Source: JBBDRW01 sp040905265 (GTDB lineage Bacteria > Bacteroidota > Rhodothermia > Balneolales > Balneolaceae). Taken from it: a stretch of DNA of 64,000 bases. The number at the start of each line of letters is the position of its first letter. Position 1 is the stretch's first letter. Location: assembly GCA_040905265.1 (NCBI GenBank), contig JBBDRW010000147.1:27269-91268 (forward strand), written 5' to 3'. A program made the position numbers and the translations under genes. Below, piece after piece: positions 48,854-58,338 of the stretch. The notes under the pieces were generated by a model that was not told the DNA's origin, made no database searches, and worked only from the letters and a program-made list of their open reading frames with translations.

Positions 48854-51838
48854 ATGATTCGAATTATCCTTTTTGCGGCTGTTCTTCCGGCAGTGATTCT
48901 GACTGCATATCCGATTCAGGCCCAGCATACCCCAAATTCTCCCCAACAATCTTTTCAGACAGCGGTTCATTTGTATCAGGAGGGTCTGTTTGCAGAGTCA
49001 ATTCCCCATTTTCAGGAATTGATTGAGCATTCTGACAATCGTTCCGTCATTGAATCTTCCGCCTACTTTCTGACCCGTGCACTTCTGAAGACAGATCCGG
49101 AAGGAAAACTCGAACAGATCGAGTGGTATGTTCGAACATTTCCCAATAGCCGAAATACGGCCGGGTTTCTGATTGAACTGGGACATGAATATGTTCGAGA
49201 GAATGAATTTCATGAAGCGATATCCCGGTTTGAACGGGCATTGAAATTCCCGTTACGGGAACGGCAGCGACTGGAATTGCTCTATCATATAGCGGAAACA
49301 GCTGTGGAGGGAGGAAGTTATGAAGTCGCCAGATCCTACTATCTTCAGGTTGCGGATGAGTACAGTGAGTCCGCCTGGGCGCCGCGGGCACTCTATGCCA
49401 GAGGCCGTCTCTATCTGGAGGAGGAGGAGTACACAGATGCTTCAGAGGCATTTGAGTTACTGCGTACCCGATATCCGGACGATCCGGTCACAATCCGGAT
49501 CGGAACAGCCTTAGGAGAATCCTATTACCAGCAGGCACGGTATGAGGACGCCATTGAGGCATTTGACGAGGCTATTCCCTATCTGGAAGGGGAGACTCGT
49601 TACAAGGCTGTCTATTTGACCGGAGAAAGCCATAATGCACTGGGTCAACTGGATGAAGCGGCTCGCTTCTACAGGTATTACCTGAATCGGAATCCGGATG
49701 GAGAACACGCTCGTCTTGTCCATTATGGGCTCGGATGGGTTTTCCATAAACAGGAGATTTACCACTGGTCAGCACAGTCGTTTGAGAGATCGTCTGAAGG
49801 GAATGACGAGATTGCCCGAAAATCACTCTATTATAAAGCGGTGAACGAAAAACTTTCCGGGCAGTATCGTAAAGCTATGGAGTCGTTTCGTAATTTTGGT
49901 TCACGGTTCACCGCAGGGCTGTTTGTAGAACAGGCTTACTACGAATGGGCAGTTCTGGCATTTGAGGTTGGACGGTATGTAGAGGCAATCGAGGTACTGC
50001 AACCCCTGGCCAGAAACCTCGAGACGCTGGAGGAACCCGGTAAAATCCTGACGTTTCTTGGGGAATCCTTTTACGCGAACGAGGAGTATACCCGTGCCTT
50101 GCAGACCTTTCAGATTGCTGCTGAACTGACCAATATAGACCCTGCACTTCAGCGGCAGGCGCGGTTCCAGAGAGCCTGGATTCTCTATCACAATCAGGTT
50201 TATGAAGAAGCTCAGCAGGAGTTTGAGCAGGTCTGGCAAAGTTCGCCCGGCTCTGCATTAGGTGGCGAGGCTCTCTTCTGGAGTGCGGACAGCTATTATC
50301 AGACCCGGAATTACGGCCAGGCGGCTACACGATTTGCCCGGTTTACACAAAACTTTCCGGATCATGAGATGACCGGTGCGGCAACGTATGCACTCGGCTG
50401 GAGTTACTTCATGATGGGTGATTACGAGAATGCTGCGGCAGAACTAAATGAATTTCGTCTCAATTATGAACCGCCGGATATTGCCCTCTTTCCATACGAA
50501 ACGGATACTCAGCTGAGAATTGGAGACTCCTATTTTGCACTGGGAAGGTACCAGGAGGCTTTGGAGTACTATAATATGACGATCGGAGCAGACCCTGGCG
50601 GAGATTATGCGATGTATCAGGTTGCGAACAGTTACTATCGGATGAACCGGAATTTTGAAGCAGTAACTGAATTCCGGCGAGTGTTGCGGATCTATCCGTT
50701 TAGCACACTCAGAGAGCAGGCACAATACAATATCGCCTACATCTATCTGAATACAGGAAACTATGATCAGGCGATTCAGGAATTTCAGACAGTGATTGAA
50801 CGCTATCCCGACACAGAATGGGCAGCCAGATCACAATACAATATCGGTGATGCCTACTACAACGCCGGAAACTATGAACAAGCAATTTCAGCGTATCAGA
50901 CAGTGCTCGACCGGTATCCCCGCAGTGATTACATTATTGAGGCAGTCAACGGCATACAGTATGCTCAGATGTCTGAAACCGGGGAAGATCGGAGTACAGA
51001 GGTGCTGGAGGAGTTTCTTGCAGATAATCCCACCTCTACTACTGCTGACCGGTTGAGATATCGTCAGGCGGAGACCCTCTTTCATTCCGGAGATTATGAT
51101 GCCGCGGTTCGTGAGTTCCGGCAGTACATCAGGATCACCAACTCAGACGACCTGATTCCCGAAGCCCTGTTTAACATGGCGGATGCACAGGCCCGCTCCG
51201 GAAATCATACCGAAGCGATGGAGAGCTATCAGGCGATCGCAGATGAGTATCCGGATTCAGACCGTTATGAGGCTGCCGTAGCAGAGCTTGGCCGGTTGAC
51301 ATACGACCGGCAGGAGTTTGAAGAGTCCCGAAATTATTTCTCCAGGCTTCTGGACGGAAGTGCCCAGTATCACCATCAGGCCTATCTGGGAATGGGCAAT
51401 GCGAGTCTTGCTCTGGGAGAGATAGCCAGGGCACGTGAAGAGTATGAAGAGGCAATGAGAGTATCTCCAGACAGTGAAGCTGCCAGAATTGGAATTGCCA
51501 ACATATATTTTCGGGAAAACCGGTTTCAGGACGCTGAAGAGATCTATACGGATGTCGTATCTGGCAATACTACAGAAGTTGGTGCAGAAGCACAGTTCAT
51601 GCTTGGGCGTATCCATCAGGTTCGGGAACAGTATCAACAGGCCCTGGAGAACTATTCCAGGGTGACAGTCTTGTTTGAAGGGTATGAATCGTGGGTTGCA
51701 GAAGCGCGATACCGTACTGCTGAAGTCTATATTCTACAGGGCAACAGAGGTGAAGCGAACTCACTCCTCAATTCAATTATTGAAACGTATCCTGATACAA
51801 GGGCAGCAGAACGAGCTCGCCGAATACTTGGAAATTGA
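48854..51838 (+). CDS. Large exported TPR protein
   Basis: A 994-residue protein made almost wholly of tetratricopeptide repeats after a signal peptide (LFAAVLPAVILTAYPIQAQ). Many repeats share the A/FxxA...YP/P pattern: AQYNIAYIYLNTGNYDQAIQEFQTVIERYPDTEWAARSQYNIGDAYYNAGNYEQAI is two successive units of 36 residues. About 20 such units fill the protein. Exported long TPR proteins of this shape serve as scaffolds in cell-envelope assembly or gliding-related machines in Bacteroidota. The gene ends twenty bases before the preferred aroA start. Identity of partners is unknown. Confidence 0.9.
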   Translation: MIRIILFAAVLPAVILTAYPIQAQHTPNSPQQSFQTAVHLYQEGLFAESIPHFQELIEHSDNRSVIESSAYFLTRALLKTDPEGKLEQIEWYVRTFPNSRNTAGFLIELGHEYVRENEFHEAISRFERALKFPLRERQRLELLYHIAETAVEGGSYEVARSYYLQVADEYSESAWAPRALYARGRLYLEEEEYTDASEAFELLRTRYPDDPVTIRIGTALGESYYQQARYEDAIEAFDEAIPYLEGETRYKAVYLTGESHNALGQLDEAARFYRYYLNRNPDGEHARLVHYGLGWVFHKQEIYHWSAQSFERSSEGNDEIARKSLYYKAVNEKLSGQYRKAMESFRNFGSRFTAGLFVEQAYYEWAVLAFEVGRYVEAIEVLQPLARNLETLEEPGKILTFLGESFYANEEYTRALQTFQIAAELTNIDPALQRQARFQRAWILYHNQVYEEAQQEFEQVWQSSPGSALGGEALFWSADSYYQTRNYGQAATRFARFTQNFPDHEMTGAATYALGWSYFMMGDYENAAAELNEFRLNYEPPDIALFPYETDTQLRIGDSYFALGRYQEALEYYNMTIGADPGGDYAMYQVANSYYRMNRNFEAVTEFRRVLRIYPFSTLREQAQYNIAYIYLNTGNYDQAIQEFQTVIERYPDTEWAARSQYNIGDAYYNAGNYEQAISAYQTVLDRYPRSDYIIEAVNGIQYAQMSETGEDRSTEVLEEFLADNPTSTTADRLRYRQAETLFHSGDYDAAVREFRQYIRITNSDDLIPEALFNMADAQARSGNHTEAMESYQAIADEYPDSDRYEAAVAELGRLTYDRQEFEESRNYFSRLLDGSAQYHHQAYLGMGNASLALGEIARAREEYEEAMRVSPDSEAARIGIANIYFRENRFQDAEEIYTDVVSGNTTEVGAEAQFMLGRIHQVREQYQQALENYSRVTVLFEGYESWVAEARYRTAEVYILQGNRGEANSLLNSIIETYPDTRAAERARRILGN

Positions 51839-51858
51839 ACCAGTGTCATGTCAACCAT

Positions 51859-53148
51859 ATGAATAAAGAAGTAACCGGTACATCTGCTCTTCAAGGGACG
51901 ATTACGCTGCCACCTGACAAATCGATTTCACACCGTTCTGCCATGTTTGCTGCACTGGCAGAAGGTGAAAGTGTTATTGAGAACTACTCTCAGGCTGCGG
52001 ATCCACAGAGTACGCTCTCCTGTCTCCGTCAGCTTGGCATTGAGATTCAGGCTGACGGATCCGGAACAGTGGTTGTACAGGGGGCAGGGATCGGTGGCTT
52101 TCGGGAGCCATCAGAGGTCCTGGATTGTGGCAATTCCGGCACTACAATGCGCCTGATGTCCGGAATGGTTGCAGGTGCCGGGATCAACGTAACGCTGGAT
52201 GGTGATGCTTCCCTGCGTTCCAGAACGATGAAACGGGTTATCGATCCGCTTCAGGAGATGGGTGCTTTGATCTCAGGAAGGGATGACAACTATGCACCGC
52301 TCCAGATCAGTTCTGGTGGACGAATCCGGGGTTTTCGATATCCACTGCCCATCGCCAGTGCTCAGTTGAAATCTGCGGTTTTGCTGGCAGGCCTCTATGG
52401 CGAGGAGCCTACCGAAGTGGTTGAGACGATTCCCAGCAGAGACCATACCGAGCGTCTTTTGCAGCTCCCGTCCGAATCTTTCGGCACCGGAATCGTTATT
52501 CGTAGCAGCCGATCCCATTTGGTTCCACAACAGAATTATCGGGTACCGGGTGATTTCTCTGCAGCTGCTTTCTGGCTTGTCGCCGGGGCTATTCATCCGA
52601 ATTCAGAAATCGTGTTACATGATGTCGGGCTGAACCCCTCCAGAACAGCTGCGCTGTTGATACTTCAGGAAATGGGAGCTGATATTGAGATTGAGAAGAG
52701 TGATACCGCCGGCCCGGAACCGATGGGCCGAGTCACGGTTCGCAGCTCCGGCCTTCGGGCAATCTCGCTGGACCCGGCTCTGATCCCGAACTGTATAGAT
52801 GAACTGCCCATTATTATGATAGCTATGAGTTTTGCCGAAGGGAGATCTGAAATTGCAGGTGCCGGTGAGCTTCGGCACAAGGAGACTGACCGGTTGCGAG
52901 CCATGTCAAACCTGCTGGAAACGGCCGGAGAGAGGTTCGAAGTGAGTGAAAGCGGGATCCTTATTCATGGAAGGGGGAACCACAGGCCGGAACCCGGTAT
53001 TTTTGAAAGTGAACATGATCACCGGATTGCGATGTCCGCTGCTGTTATGGGACTCATGGCAGACGGAACCTCCTCGGTCCTGAATGCAGAATGCACCTCA
53101 ATCTCCTATCCAGGATTCTGGTCTGATCTGGAACTTCTGTCACAGTGA
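51859..53148 (+). CDS. aroA: 3-phosphoshikimate 1-carboxyvinyltransferase (EPSP synthase)
   Basis: A 429-residue shikimate-pathway enzyme that joins shikimate-3-phosphate and phosphoenolpyruvate. Seen: LPPDKSISHRSAMFAALAEGES (phosphoshikimate loop), LDCGNSGTTMRLMSGMVAG, DGDASLRSRTMKRVIDPLQEMGA, PIASAQLKSAVLLAGL, VPGDFSAAAFWLVAG and LRHKETDRLRAMSNLLE near the C-terminus. The frame opens with a TTG at 51835 overlapping the TPR stop, but the ATG at 51859 is the normal family start. Other aro genes are not in the window. Confidence 0.96.
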   Translation: MNKEVTGTSALQGTITLPPDKSISHRSAMFAALAEGESVIENYSQAADPQSTLSCLRQLGIEIQADGSGTVVVQGAGIGGFREPSEVLDCGNSGTTMRLMSGMVAGAGINVTLDGDASLRSRTMKRVIDPLQEMGALISGRDDNYAPLQISSGGRIRGFRYPLPIASAQLKSAVLLAGLYGEEPTEVVETIPSRDHTERLLQLPSESFGTGIVIRSSRSHLVPQQNYRVPGDFSAAAFWLVAGAIHPNSEIVLHDVGLNPSRTAALLILQEMGADIEIEKSDTAGPEPMGRVTVRSSGLRAISLDPALIPNCIDELPIIMIAMSFAEGRSEIAGAGELRHKETDRLRAMSNLLETAGERFEVSESGILIHGRGNHRPEPGIFESEHDHRIAMSAAVMGLMADGTSSVLNAECTSISYPGFWSDLELLSQ

Positions 53149-53302
53149 AAGGGCTCTTGTAGAGAAAGACAGCTATCCATTCGCTTTCCCTGACAAGCCC
53201 TCAGCCGCCCCACCTGTTCACTGTCAATACGTCAGATTCCTGCCTCTGCTCTGGATCTTGGCATTATGGTTGCTCATTCTCTTATGAACAAACGGAGTTA
53301 CT

Positions 53303-53728
53303 ATGAGTGATTTCACAATTGAAATAGACAAACATTTGAGCCGTCTCGGAAAAGAGATCCAGGAATTTGTCGAAAAAGTGATTCCTGTGGGTATGCACGA
53401 GGGTGATTTTTTCCCACCCTGTGATATTCTCGAAAGCGGGGACCAATTTAAAATTGTTATGGACCTGCCGGGACTTGAAAAAGAGGAGATCCAGATAAAG
53501 TTAAAGGATCACATCTTGAGTATTAGCGGTGAGCGGATTCTGGATTCTGACGAAGAGAGTGACAGCAAGCGCAGTGAACGAAAAGGCGGGGCGTTTTCCC
53601 GCTCGTTTTCTGTTCCCGAGAATACGGAAATCGGAAAAATTGAAGCTCGTTGCAAGAACGGGGTATTGACAGTCACGCTGCCAGTCAAAGAGTCAGTGGA
53701 AGACGGAGAGTCCATTCCTGTCAGATAG
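53303..53728 (+). CDS. Hsp20/alpha-crystallin small heat-shock protein
   Basis: A 141-residue ATP-independent holdase chaperone. Seen: the alpha-crystallin domain from about residue 38, with PCDILESGDQFKIVMDLPGLEKEEIQIKLKDHILSISGERI, then GAFSRSFSVPENTEIGKIEARCKNGVLTVTLP, the family consensus A-x-x-x-NGVL. The usual I-x-I/V tail is replaced by SIPVR, still compatible with binding a neighbour's groove. It lies 113 bp before dnaK on the same strand, so heat-shock co-expression is plausible. Confidence 0.95.
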   Translation: MSDFTIEIDKHLSRLGKEIQEFVEKVIPVGMHEGDFFPPCDILESGDQFKIVMDLPGLEKEEIQIKLKDHILSISGERILDSDEESDSKRSERKGGAFSRSFSVPENTEIGKIEARCKNGVLTVTLPVKESVEDGESIPVR

Positions 53729-53841
53729 GCCGGTTGGAGATGGTACCCTGGCGAGCGGCTGTTTGCCAGAGCGACGGTTCTGAGTTGAATTCAGCATATA
53801 TAACGATATAAACATAACAATAAAACGAAGAAACAGACATT

Positions 53842-55779
53842 ATGGGTAAGATTATAGGTATAGATTTAGGAACGACAAACTCTTGCGTCTCGGTAATGGA
53901 AGGTAATGAGCCGGTCGTTATTCAGAACTCGGAAGGTGGAAGAACCACACCGTCCGTTGTAGCGTTTTCCAAAGATGGAGAGCGGCTCGTAGGTGCACCT
54001 GCCAAGCGGCAGGCGATCACCAATCCGGAGAAGACTGTCTCTTCTATCAAGCGATTTATGGGGAGAATGTTCGACGAGGTGAAGGAGGAGATCAGCCAGG
54101 TCTCCTACAAGGTTGAGAAAGCGGATGACGGTACTGCACGGGTAAAGATTGATGATCGCCTTTATGCTCCCCAGGAGATCTCTGCTATGGTTTTGCAGAA
54201 GATGAAACAGACTGCAGAAGAGTATCTGGGCGAGAAAGTGACCGAAGCAGTGATCACGGTACCGGCATACTTCAACGACGCACAGCGAAAAGCGACCCAG
54301 GAAGCAGGGAAAATTGCAGGCCTGGAGGTCAAGCGAATCATCAACGAACCGACGGCAGCTGCGCTCGCTTATGGATTGGATAAGAAAGATGATGATCAGA
54401 CAATCGTAGTCTATGATCTTGGAGGAGGTACGTTTGACGTATCGATTCTCGAGTTGGGCGATGGTGTTTTTGAAGTGAAATCTTCTGCAGGAGATACACA
54501 TCTGGGCGGAGATGACTTTGACCAGCGGGTTATCGACTTTCTTGCCGGGGAGTTCAAGAAGGAGGAAGGAGTTGATCTGAAAAAAGATCCGATGGCGATG
54601 CAGCGTTTGAAGGACGCAGCTGAAAAAGCAAAGATCGAACTCTCCAGTTCGCAAAAAACAAATATAAACCTGCCGTTTATTACGGCTACGGACTCCGGGC
54701 CAAAGCATCTCAATATTGACCTGACAAGGGCCAGGTTTGAAGAGCTGGTAGATGATCTTGTCAAACGGACCGTCAAGCCATGCGAAAAAGCGCTGAAGGA
54801 TGCAGGAATCAAAAAGAGCGACGTGGACCAGGTTATCCTGGTTGGTGGCTCAACCCGTATTCCCAAGATTCAGGAAGTTGTCAAGGAGTATTACGGCAAG
54901 GATCCGAGCAAGGGTGTGAACCCGGATGAGGTTGTGGCCGTTGGTGCCGGTATTCAGGGAGGAGTTCTCTCCGGTGATGTCGACGATGTTGTATTGCTCG
55001 ATGTCACTCCACTGACACTCGGTATCGAGACACTCGGGGGTGTGATGACCAAACTGATTGAATCCAACGCGACGATTCCGACCAGCAAGAAGGAGGTCTT
55101 TTCGACGGCTGCTGATAGTCAAAGCAGTGTTGAGATCCATGTACTTCAGGGTGAACGAGCCCGGGCACAGGATAACCGGACGCTGGGACGGTTTCATCTC
55201 GACGGCATACCACCGGCGCCACGGGGAGTACCTCAGATTGAGGTTACCTTTGATATTGACGCCAATGGAGTGTTGAGTGTCATGGCAAAAGACAAAGGAA
55301 CCGGCAAGGAGCAGAGTATCCGGATTGAACAGAGTTCCGGACTCTCTGAAGAGGAAGTTGAAAAGATGCGAAATGCAGCCGAAGAGCATGCTGAGGAGGA
55401 CAAAGAGATCCGTGATCGGATTGAGAAACTGAATAAGGCGGACAGTCTTATTTTCTCAACCCGGAAGCAGCTCGAAGAGTACGGAGATAAAATCTCTGAA
55501 GAGAACAAAACCAACATCGAAAGCGCAATTGAAAAGCTTGAATCGGTCAAAAGTGAAGAGAAAATCGACGAACTGGATGAAGCGATTGAAGCTGTAAATC
55601 AGGCCTGGTCGGCTGCTTCACAGGAGATCTATCAGGCTGCAGAGCAGGCGCAGGGTGCTGCCGGTGAAAATGGTGCACCAGGTGCAGATGCTGAATCAAG
55701 CGAGGCTGAAGGTGGCGATGAAGATGCAGTAGACGCTGACTTCGAAGTTGTCGACGAAGATGACGAGGAGAAGAAGTAG
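53842..55779 (+). CDS. dnaK: Molecular chaperone DnaK (Hsp70)
   Basis: A 645-residue ATP-dependent chaperone that refolds client proteins. Seen: the ATPase start MGKIIGIDLGTTNSCVSVMEG, VTEAVITVPAYFNDAQRKATQEAGKIAGLEVKRIINEPTAAALAYGLD, VYDLGGGTFDVSIL and VGGSTRIPKIQEVVKEYYGKDPSKGVNPDEVVAVGAGIQGGVL, then the peptide-binding domain with ENATIP-like ESNATIPTSKKEVFSTAADSQSSVEIHVLQGERA, the helical lid and the acidic tail ending DADFEVVDEDDEEKK. The length is standard. grpE and dnaJ are not in the window. A strong terminator follows at 55799-55843. Confidence 0.98.
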   Translation: MGKIIGIDLGTTNSCVSVMEGNEPVVIQNSEGGRTTPSVVAFSKDGERLVGAPAKRQAITNPEKTVSSIKRFMGRMFDEVKEEISQVSYKVEKADDGTARVKIDDRLYAPQEISAMVLQKMKQTAEEYLGEKVTEAVITVPAYFNDAQRKATQEAGKIAGLEVKRIINEPTAAALAYGLDKKDDDQTIVVYDLGGGTFDVSILELGDGVFEVKSSAGDTHLGGDDFDQRVIDFLAGEFKKEEGVDLKKDPMAMQRLKDAAEKAKIELSSSQKTNINLPFITATDSGPKHLNIDLTRARFEELVDDLVKRTVKPCEKALKDAGIKKSDVDQVILVGGSTRIPKIQEVVKEYYGKDPSKGVNPDEVVAVGAGIQGGVLSGDVDDVVLLDVTPLTLGIETLGGVMTKLIESNATIPTSKKEVFSTAADSQSSVEIHVLQGERARAQDNRTLGRFHLDGIPPAPRGVPQIEVTFDIDANGVLSVMAKDKGTGKEQSIRIEQSSGLSEEEVEKMRNAAEEHAEEDKEIRDRIEKLNKADSLIFSTRKQLEEYGDKISEENKTNIESAIEKLESVKSEEKIDELDEAIEAVNQAWSAASQEIYQAAEQAQGAAGENGAPGADAESSEAEGGDEDAVDADFEVVDEDDEEKK

Positions 55780-55798
55780 ATGTAGATGTTGACCGGCT

Positions 55799-55843
55799 TT
55801 AAAAAGCCTTCCGGTGAAAAAAGCGCCGGGAGGCTTTTTTTTT
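55799..55843 (+). terminator. Rho-independent terminator of dnaK
   Basis: Stem AAAGCCTTCCGG.../...CCGGGAGGCTTT with a short loop (tgaaaaaagcg) and a run of eight T, about 20 bp after the dnaK stop. Confidence 0.88.
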
Positions 55844-55880
55844 AGAAGACAGACTACAGCTCTCGATCAAAGAGAACCAT

Positions 55881-55927
55881 GACCTATCACCTATTCCCTG
55901 TATTCTGTCTTCCGTATTCAGTATTCT
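55881..55927 (-). repeat. Degenerate GAATAC-type intergenic repeat before tsaD
   Basis: Read on the minus strand this stretch is built of GAATAC/GAATAG units (for example GAATACTGAATACGG and CAGAATACAGGGAATAGG). Similar runs stand near 56952-57034 and 59010-59045 in the intergenic spaces of the same region. Function unknown; perhaps replication or repair slippage remnants. Confidence 0.4.
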
Positions 55928-55966
55928 TACCGAACTTCTGACGTCTTAACACATTATTCTAATACC

Positions 55967-56962
55967 ATGATTCTGCTCGGAATTGAGTCTTCCTGTGACG
56001 AGACGGCTGCCGCCGTTTATGACGGGAAGGATATGCTTTCAAATATCATCACTTCGCAAATGGTTCATGAAACGTTCGGAGGGGTTGTGCCGGAACTGGC
56101 ATCCCGTGCACATCACAGAACCATTTCGGCAGTTACCGGGCAAGCGTTAGAAGAAGCCGGGGTAACACTATCAGGACTTGATGCGATTGCAGTTACGCAA
56201 GGCCCGGGCCTGATGGGATCCCTGTTGGTCGGTGTCTGTTTTGCCAAAGGGCTGTCACTCTCCAGCGGCAAGCCATTGATCGGTGTAAACCATATAGATG
56301 CTCATATGTATGCCAACTTCATCGACCGAAAGCCGGAATACCCGTTTATCTGTCTGACGGTTTCCGGCGGGCATACTCATTTGGTCTATGTAGAGAAGCC
56401 TTTTCACCACAAGATTCTTGGAAAAACACGTGATGATGCGGCAGGAGAAGCCTTTGACAAGATCGCCAAGATGCTCGATCTGCCTTGGCCGGGTGGGCCG
56501 GAGATCGACAAATGTGCCCGTTTTGGAAACCCTTCTTTTCACTCATTTCCAAAAGCGATGTTGAATGAAGGGTATGAATTCAGTTTCTCCGGTTTGAAAA
56601 CGAGTGTACTCTACTATCTGGAAGATAAGCAGGAGAGCTTTATCAAAGAACATATAAATGATATCTGTGCAAGTATATCAGAGGCGATCGTCGAGGTACT
56701 CGTTGTAAAACTGCGAAGGGCTATCAGGAAAACAGGGGTGAAAACCGTGTTGCTTGCCGGTGGCGTCTCAGCCAATTCGATGTTGAGGAAGAGGTCCGAA
56801 AAGATGGCAGAGGAGTTGGGGGTTGAACTTTATATTCCTAAAATAGAGTATTGTACTGACAACGCAGCAATGATTGCAATTACAGGGCACATGAAAGCAG
56901 AACGGAGAGAGTACGACGGGATGGGTCTGAAGCCATTTGCAAGGATAGGGGGCAGGGGATAG
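55967..56962 (+). CDS. tsaD: tRNA N6-adenosine threonylcarbamoyltransferase TsaD
   Basis: A 331-residue ASKHA-fold enzyme that places threonylcarbamoyl on A37 of ANN-decoding tRNAs together with TsaB and TsaE. Seen: MILLGIESSCDETAAAVYDG, the Fe site ASRAHHRTISAVTGQALEEAG (HxxH), VTQGPGLMGSLLVG, LTVSGGHTHLVYV, GEAFDKIAKMLDLPWPGGPEIDK, SFSGLKTSVLYY and AGGVSANSMLRKR. All match the family and the length is usual. The gene stands alone, convergent with rnhA. Confidence 0.97.
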   Translation: MILLGIESSCDETAAAVYDGKDMLSNIITSQMVHETFGGVVPELASRAHHRTISAVTGQALEEAGVTLSGLDAIAVTQGPGLMGSLLVGVCFAKGLSLSSGKPLIGVNHIDAHMYANFIDRKPEYPFICLTVSGGHTHLVYVEKPFHHKILGKTRDDAAGEAFDKIAKMLDLPWPGGPEIDKCARFGNPSFHSFPKAMLNEGYEFSFSGLKTSVLYYLEDKQESFIKEHINDICASISEAIVEVLVVKLRRAIRKTGVKTVLLAGGVSANSMLRKRSEKMAEELGVELYIPKIEYCTDNAAMIAITGHMKAERREYDGMGLKPFARIGGRG

Positions 56963-57030
56963 AGAATAGATGAGAGAGGATTGGTGATAGAACAGATCTA
57001 TATCAATGAGAACTATTCCCTCTCCACCTG

Positions 57031-57474
57031 TCACTGATATTTTTTGGAGGCGAGGACAGCGAGCCGGTCGACCCGGTTGTTGAGTTCGTCAGTGGAATGC
57101 CCCTTTACCTTGACCCACTTGACTTTGTGTGGTTTCATCGCATCCAGCATCTCCTCCCAGAGATCCCGGTTTTCAACCGGTTTCTTATCAGCTTTTCTCC
57201 AGCCTTTTGCCTGCCAGCTGGAGATCCATCCTTTTGTAAAGGTATTGATGATAAGGGCACTGTCGCTATGAATCTTAACGGTACATGGTTTGCGCAGGTG
57301 TTTCAGGGCTTCTACGATTGCCCGCATCTCCATACGGTTGTTGGTAGTGTGTGGTTCACTTCCGGATAGTTCTTTCTCTTTTCCATTCCAGATCAGAAGT
57401 GCACCCCAGCCACCCGGCCCCGGATTACCGCTGCATGCCCCGTCTGTATAGAGAATGATTTCTGTGTCAGACAT
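57031..57474 (-). CDS. rnhA: Ribonuclease HI
   Basis: A 147-residue enzyme that cuts RNA in RNA-DNA hybrids. Seen: IILYTDGACSGNPGPGGWGALL (Asp of DEDD), RMEMRAIVEAL with the second acidic residue, VKIHSDSALIINTFTKGWISSWQAKGWRKADKKPVEN with the third, and the C-terminal VKVKGHSTDELNNRVDRLAVLA with the last Asp. The start overlaps the pyrF stop by eight bases, so the two are one message. Confidence 0.97.
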   Translation of the reverse strand: MSDTEIILYTDGACSGNPGPGGWGALLIWNGKEKELSGSEPHTTNNRMEMRAIVEALKHLRKPCTVKIHSDSALIINTFTKGWISSWQAKGWRKADKKPVENRDLWEEMLDAMKPHKVKWVKVKGHSTDELNNRVDRLAVLASKKYQ

Positions 57475-58306
57475 AGGATGTGGTCACTATTTCAAGTTCA
57501 CGTTTCATCTGTTTGGCACGGTCTGCAATAGCACTTTTCCAATTTCTGTCGTCTACTTCTCCATAAAGAATTGATCGGCTCGATGTAATGATCGGGATTC
57601 CTTTGTGGCCTTTCAGGGCAGGAAGAAGGTCACGAATTGTACCACCCTGTGAGCCGATTCCCGGAATGAGCAGTGAGGCTTCCGGATATACAGAGAGCAC
57701 ATTCTGCAGAGAGGAAGGGTCGGTGGCACCGGTCACCATTCCGAGGTGAGTATCAACAGTCGCACTTTTACGGTTGAGCTGGTCAGCAATAAATTCGGCA
57801 AGTGAACCACGGCCTTCAAAACGTCTTTTCAAGAGGTCATTGGAACCGGGATTGGATGTTAGTACAAGTGTATAGACCGCCTTGCCAGGATATGACATGA
57901 AGGGGTCCAGTGTGTCAAATCCCATCAACGGGTTCAGGGTGATGGCATCCACATCAAACAGATCAAAATAGGCTTTCTTGTACTGTATTGCTGTAGATCC
58001 TATGTCACCCCGTTTGGCATCTGCAATTACAATCTTTCCGTCCGGGATGGCGTGAAGGATTCGTTCAAACAGTGATAAGCCGTCCCCGCCGAGTGCTTCA
58101 AAAAAAGCAAGATTGGGCTTGTAGGCACAACAGGATTCTGAGGTAGCGTCTATGACGTGGAGACAGAACTTCTCTACGAGTTCAATGGTTCCTGAGCAGG
58201 AGTTCTGTAATTGTGTCGGGATCTGTTCCGGATTCGGATCCAGGCCGACACAGAGAAGTGAGCCTGTGTTTTTTATCGAGTGAAGAAGCTTGTCTGAATA
58301 TTTCAT
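57467..58306 (-). CDS. pyrF: Orotidine-5'-phosphate decarboxylase (type 2)
   Basis: A 279-residue pyrimidine-synthesis enzyme that turns OMP into UMP. Seen: SLLCVGLDPNPEQIPTQL, CCAYKPNLAFFEALGGDGL, the catalytic motif VIADAKRGDIGSTAIQYKKAYFD, VYTLVLTSNPGSNDL and LLIPGIGSQGGTIRDLLPALKG. The longer length and DAKRGD motif are those of type 2 enzymes. The frame is open seven codons further but the ATG at 58306 (MKYSDKL) is the normal start. It overlaps rnhA by eight bases and follows the unknown gene by 32. Confidence 0.96.
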   Translation of the reverse strand: MKYSDKLLHSIKNTGSLLCVGLDPNPEQIPTQLQNSCSGTIELVEKFCLHVIDATSESCCAYKPNLAFFEALGGDGLSLFERILHAIPDGKIVIADAKRGDIGSTAIQYKKAYFDLFDVDAITLNPLMGFDTLDPFMSYPGKAVYTLVLTSNPGSNDLLKRRFEGRGSLAEFIADQLNRKSATVDTHLGMVTGATDPSSLQNVLSVYPEASLLIPGIGSQGGTIRDLLPALKGHKGIPIITSSRSILYGEVDDRNWKSAIADRAKQMKRELEIVTTSYV

Positions 58307-58338
58307 AGTTATGTTTTCCGGCACCATACTGCCTGGTT

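Noticed and set aside
53866..54708. A 280-codon open frame antisense to dnaK
   Set aside because: dnaK is a full-length, highly conserved gene; the antisense product has no signal or motif and is a by-product of its codon use.
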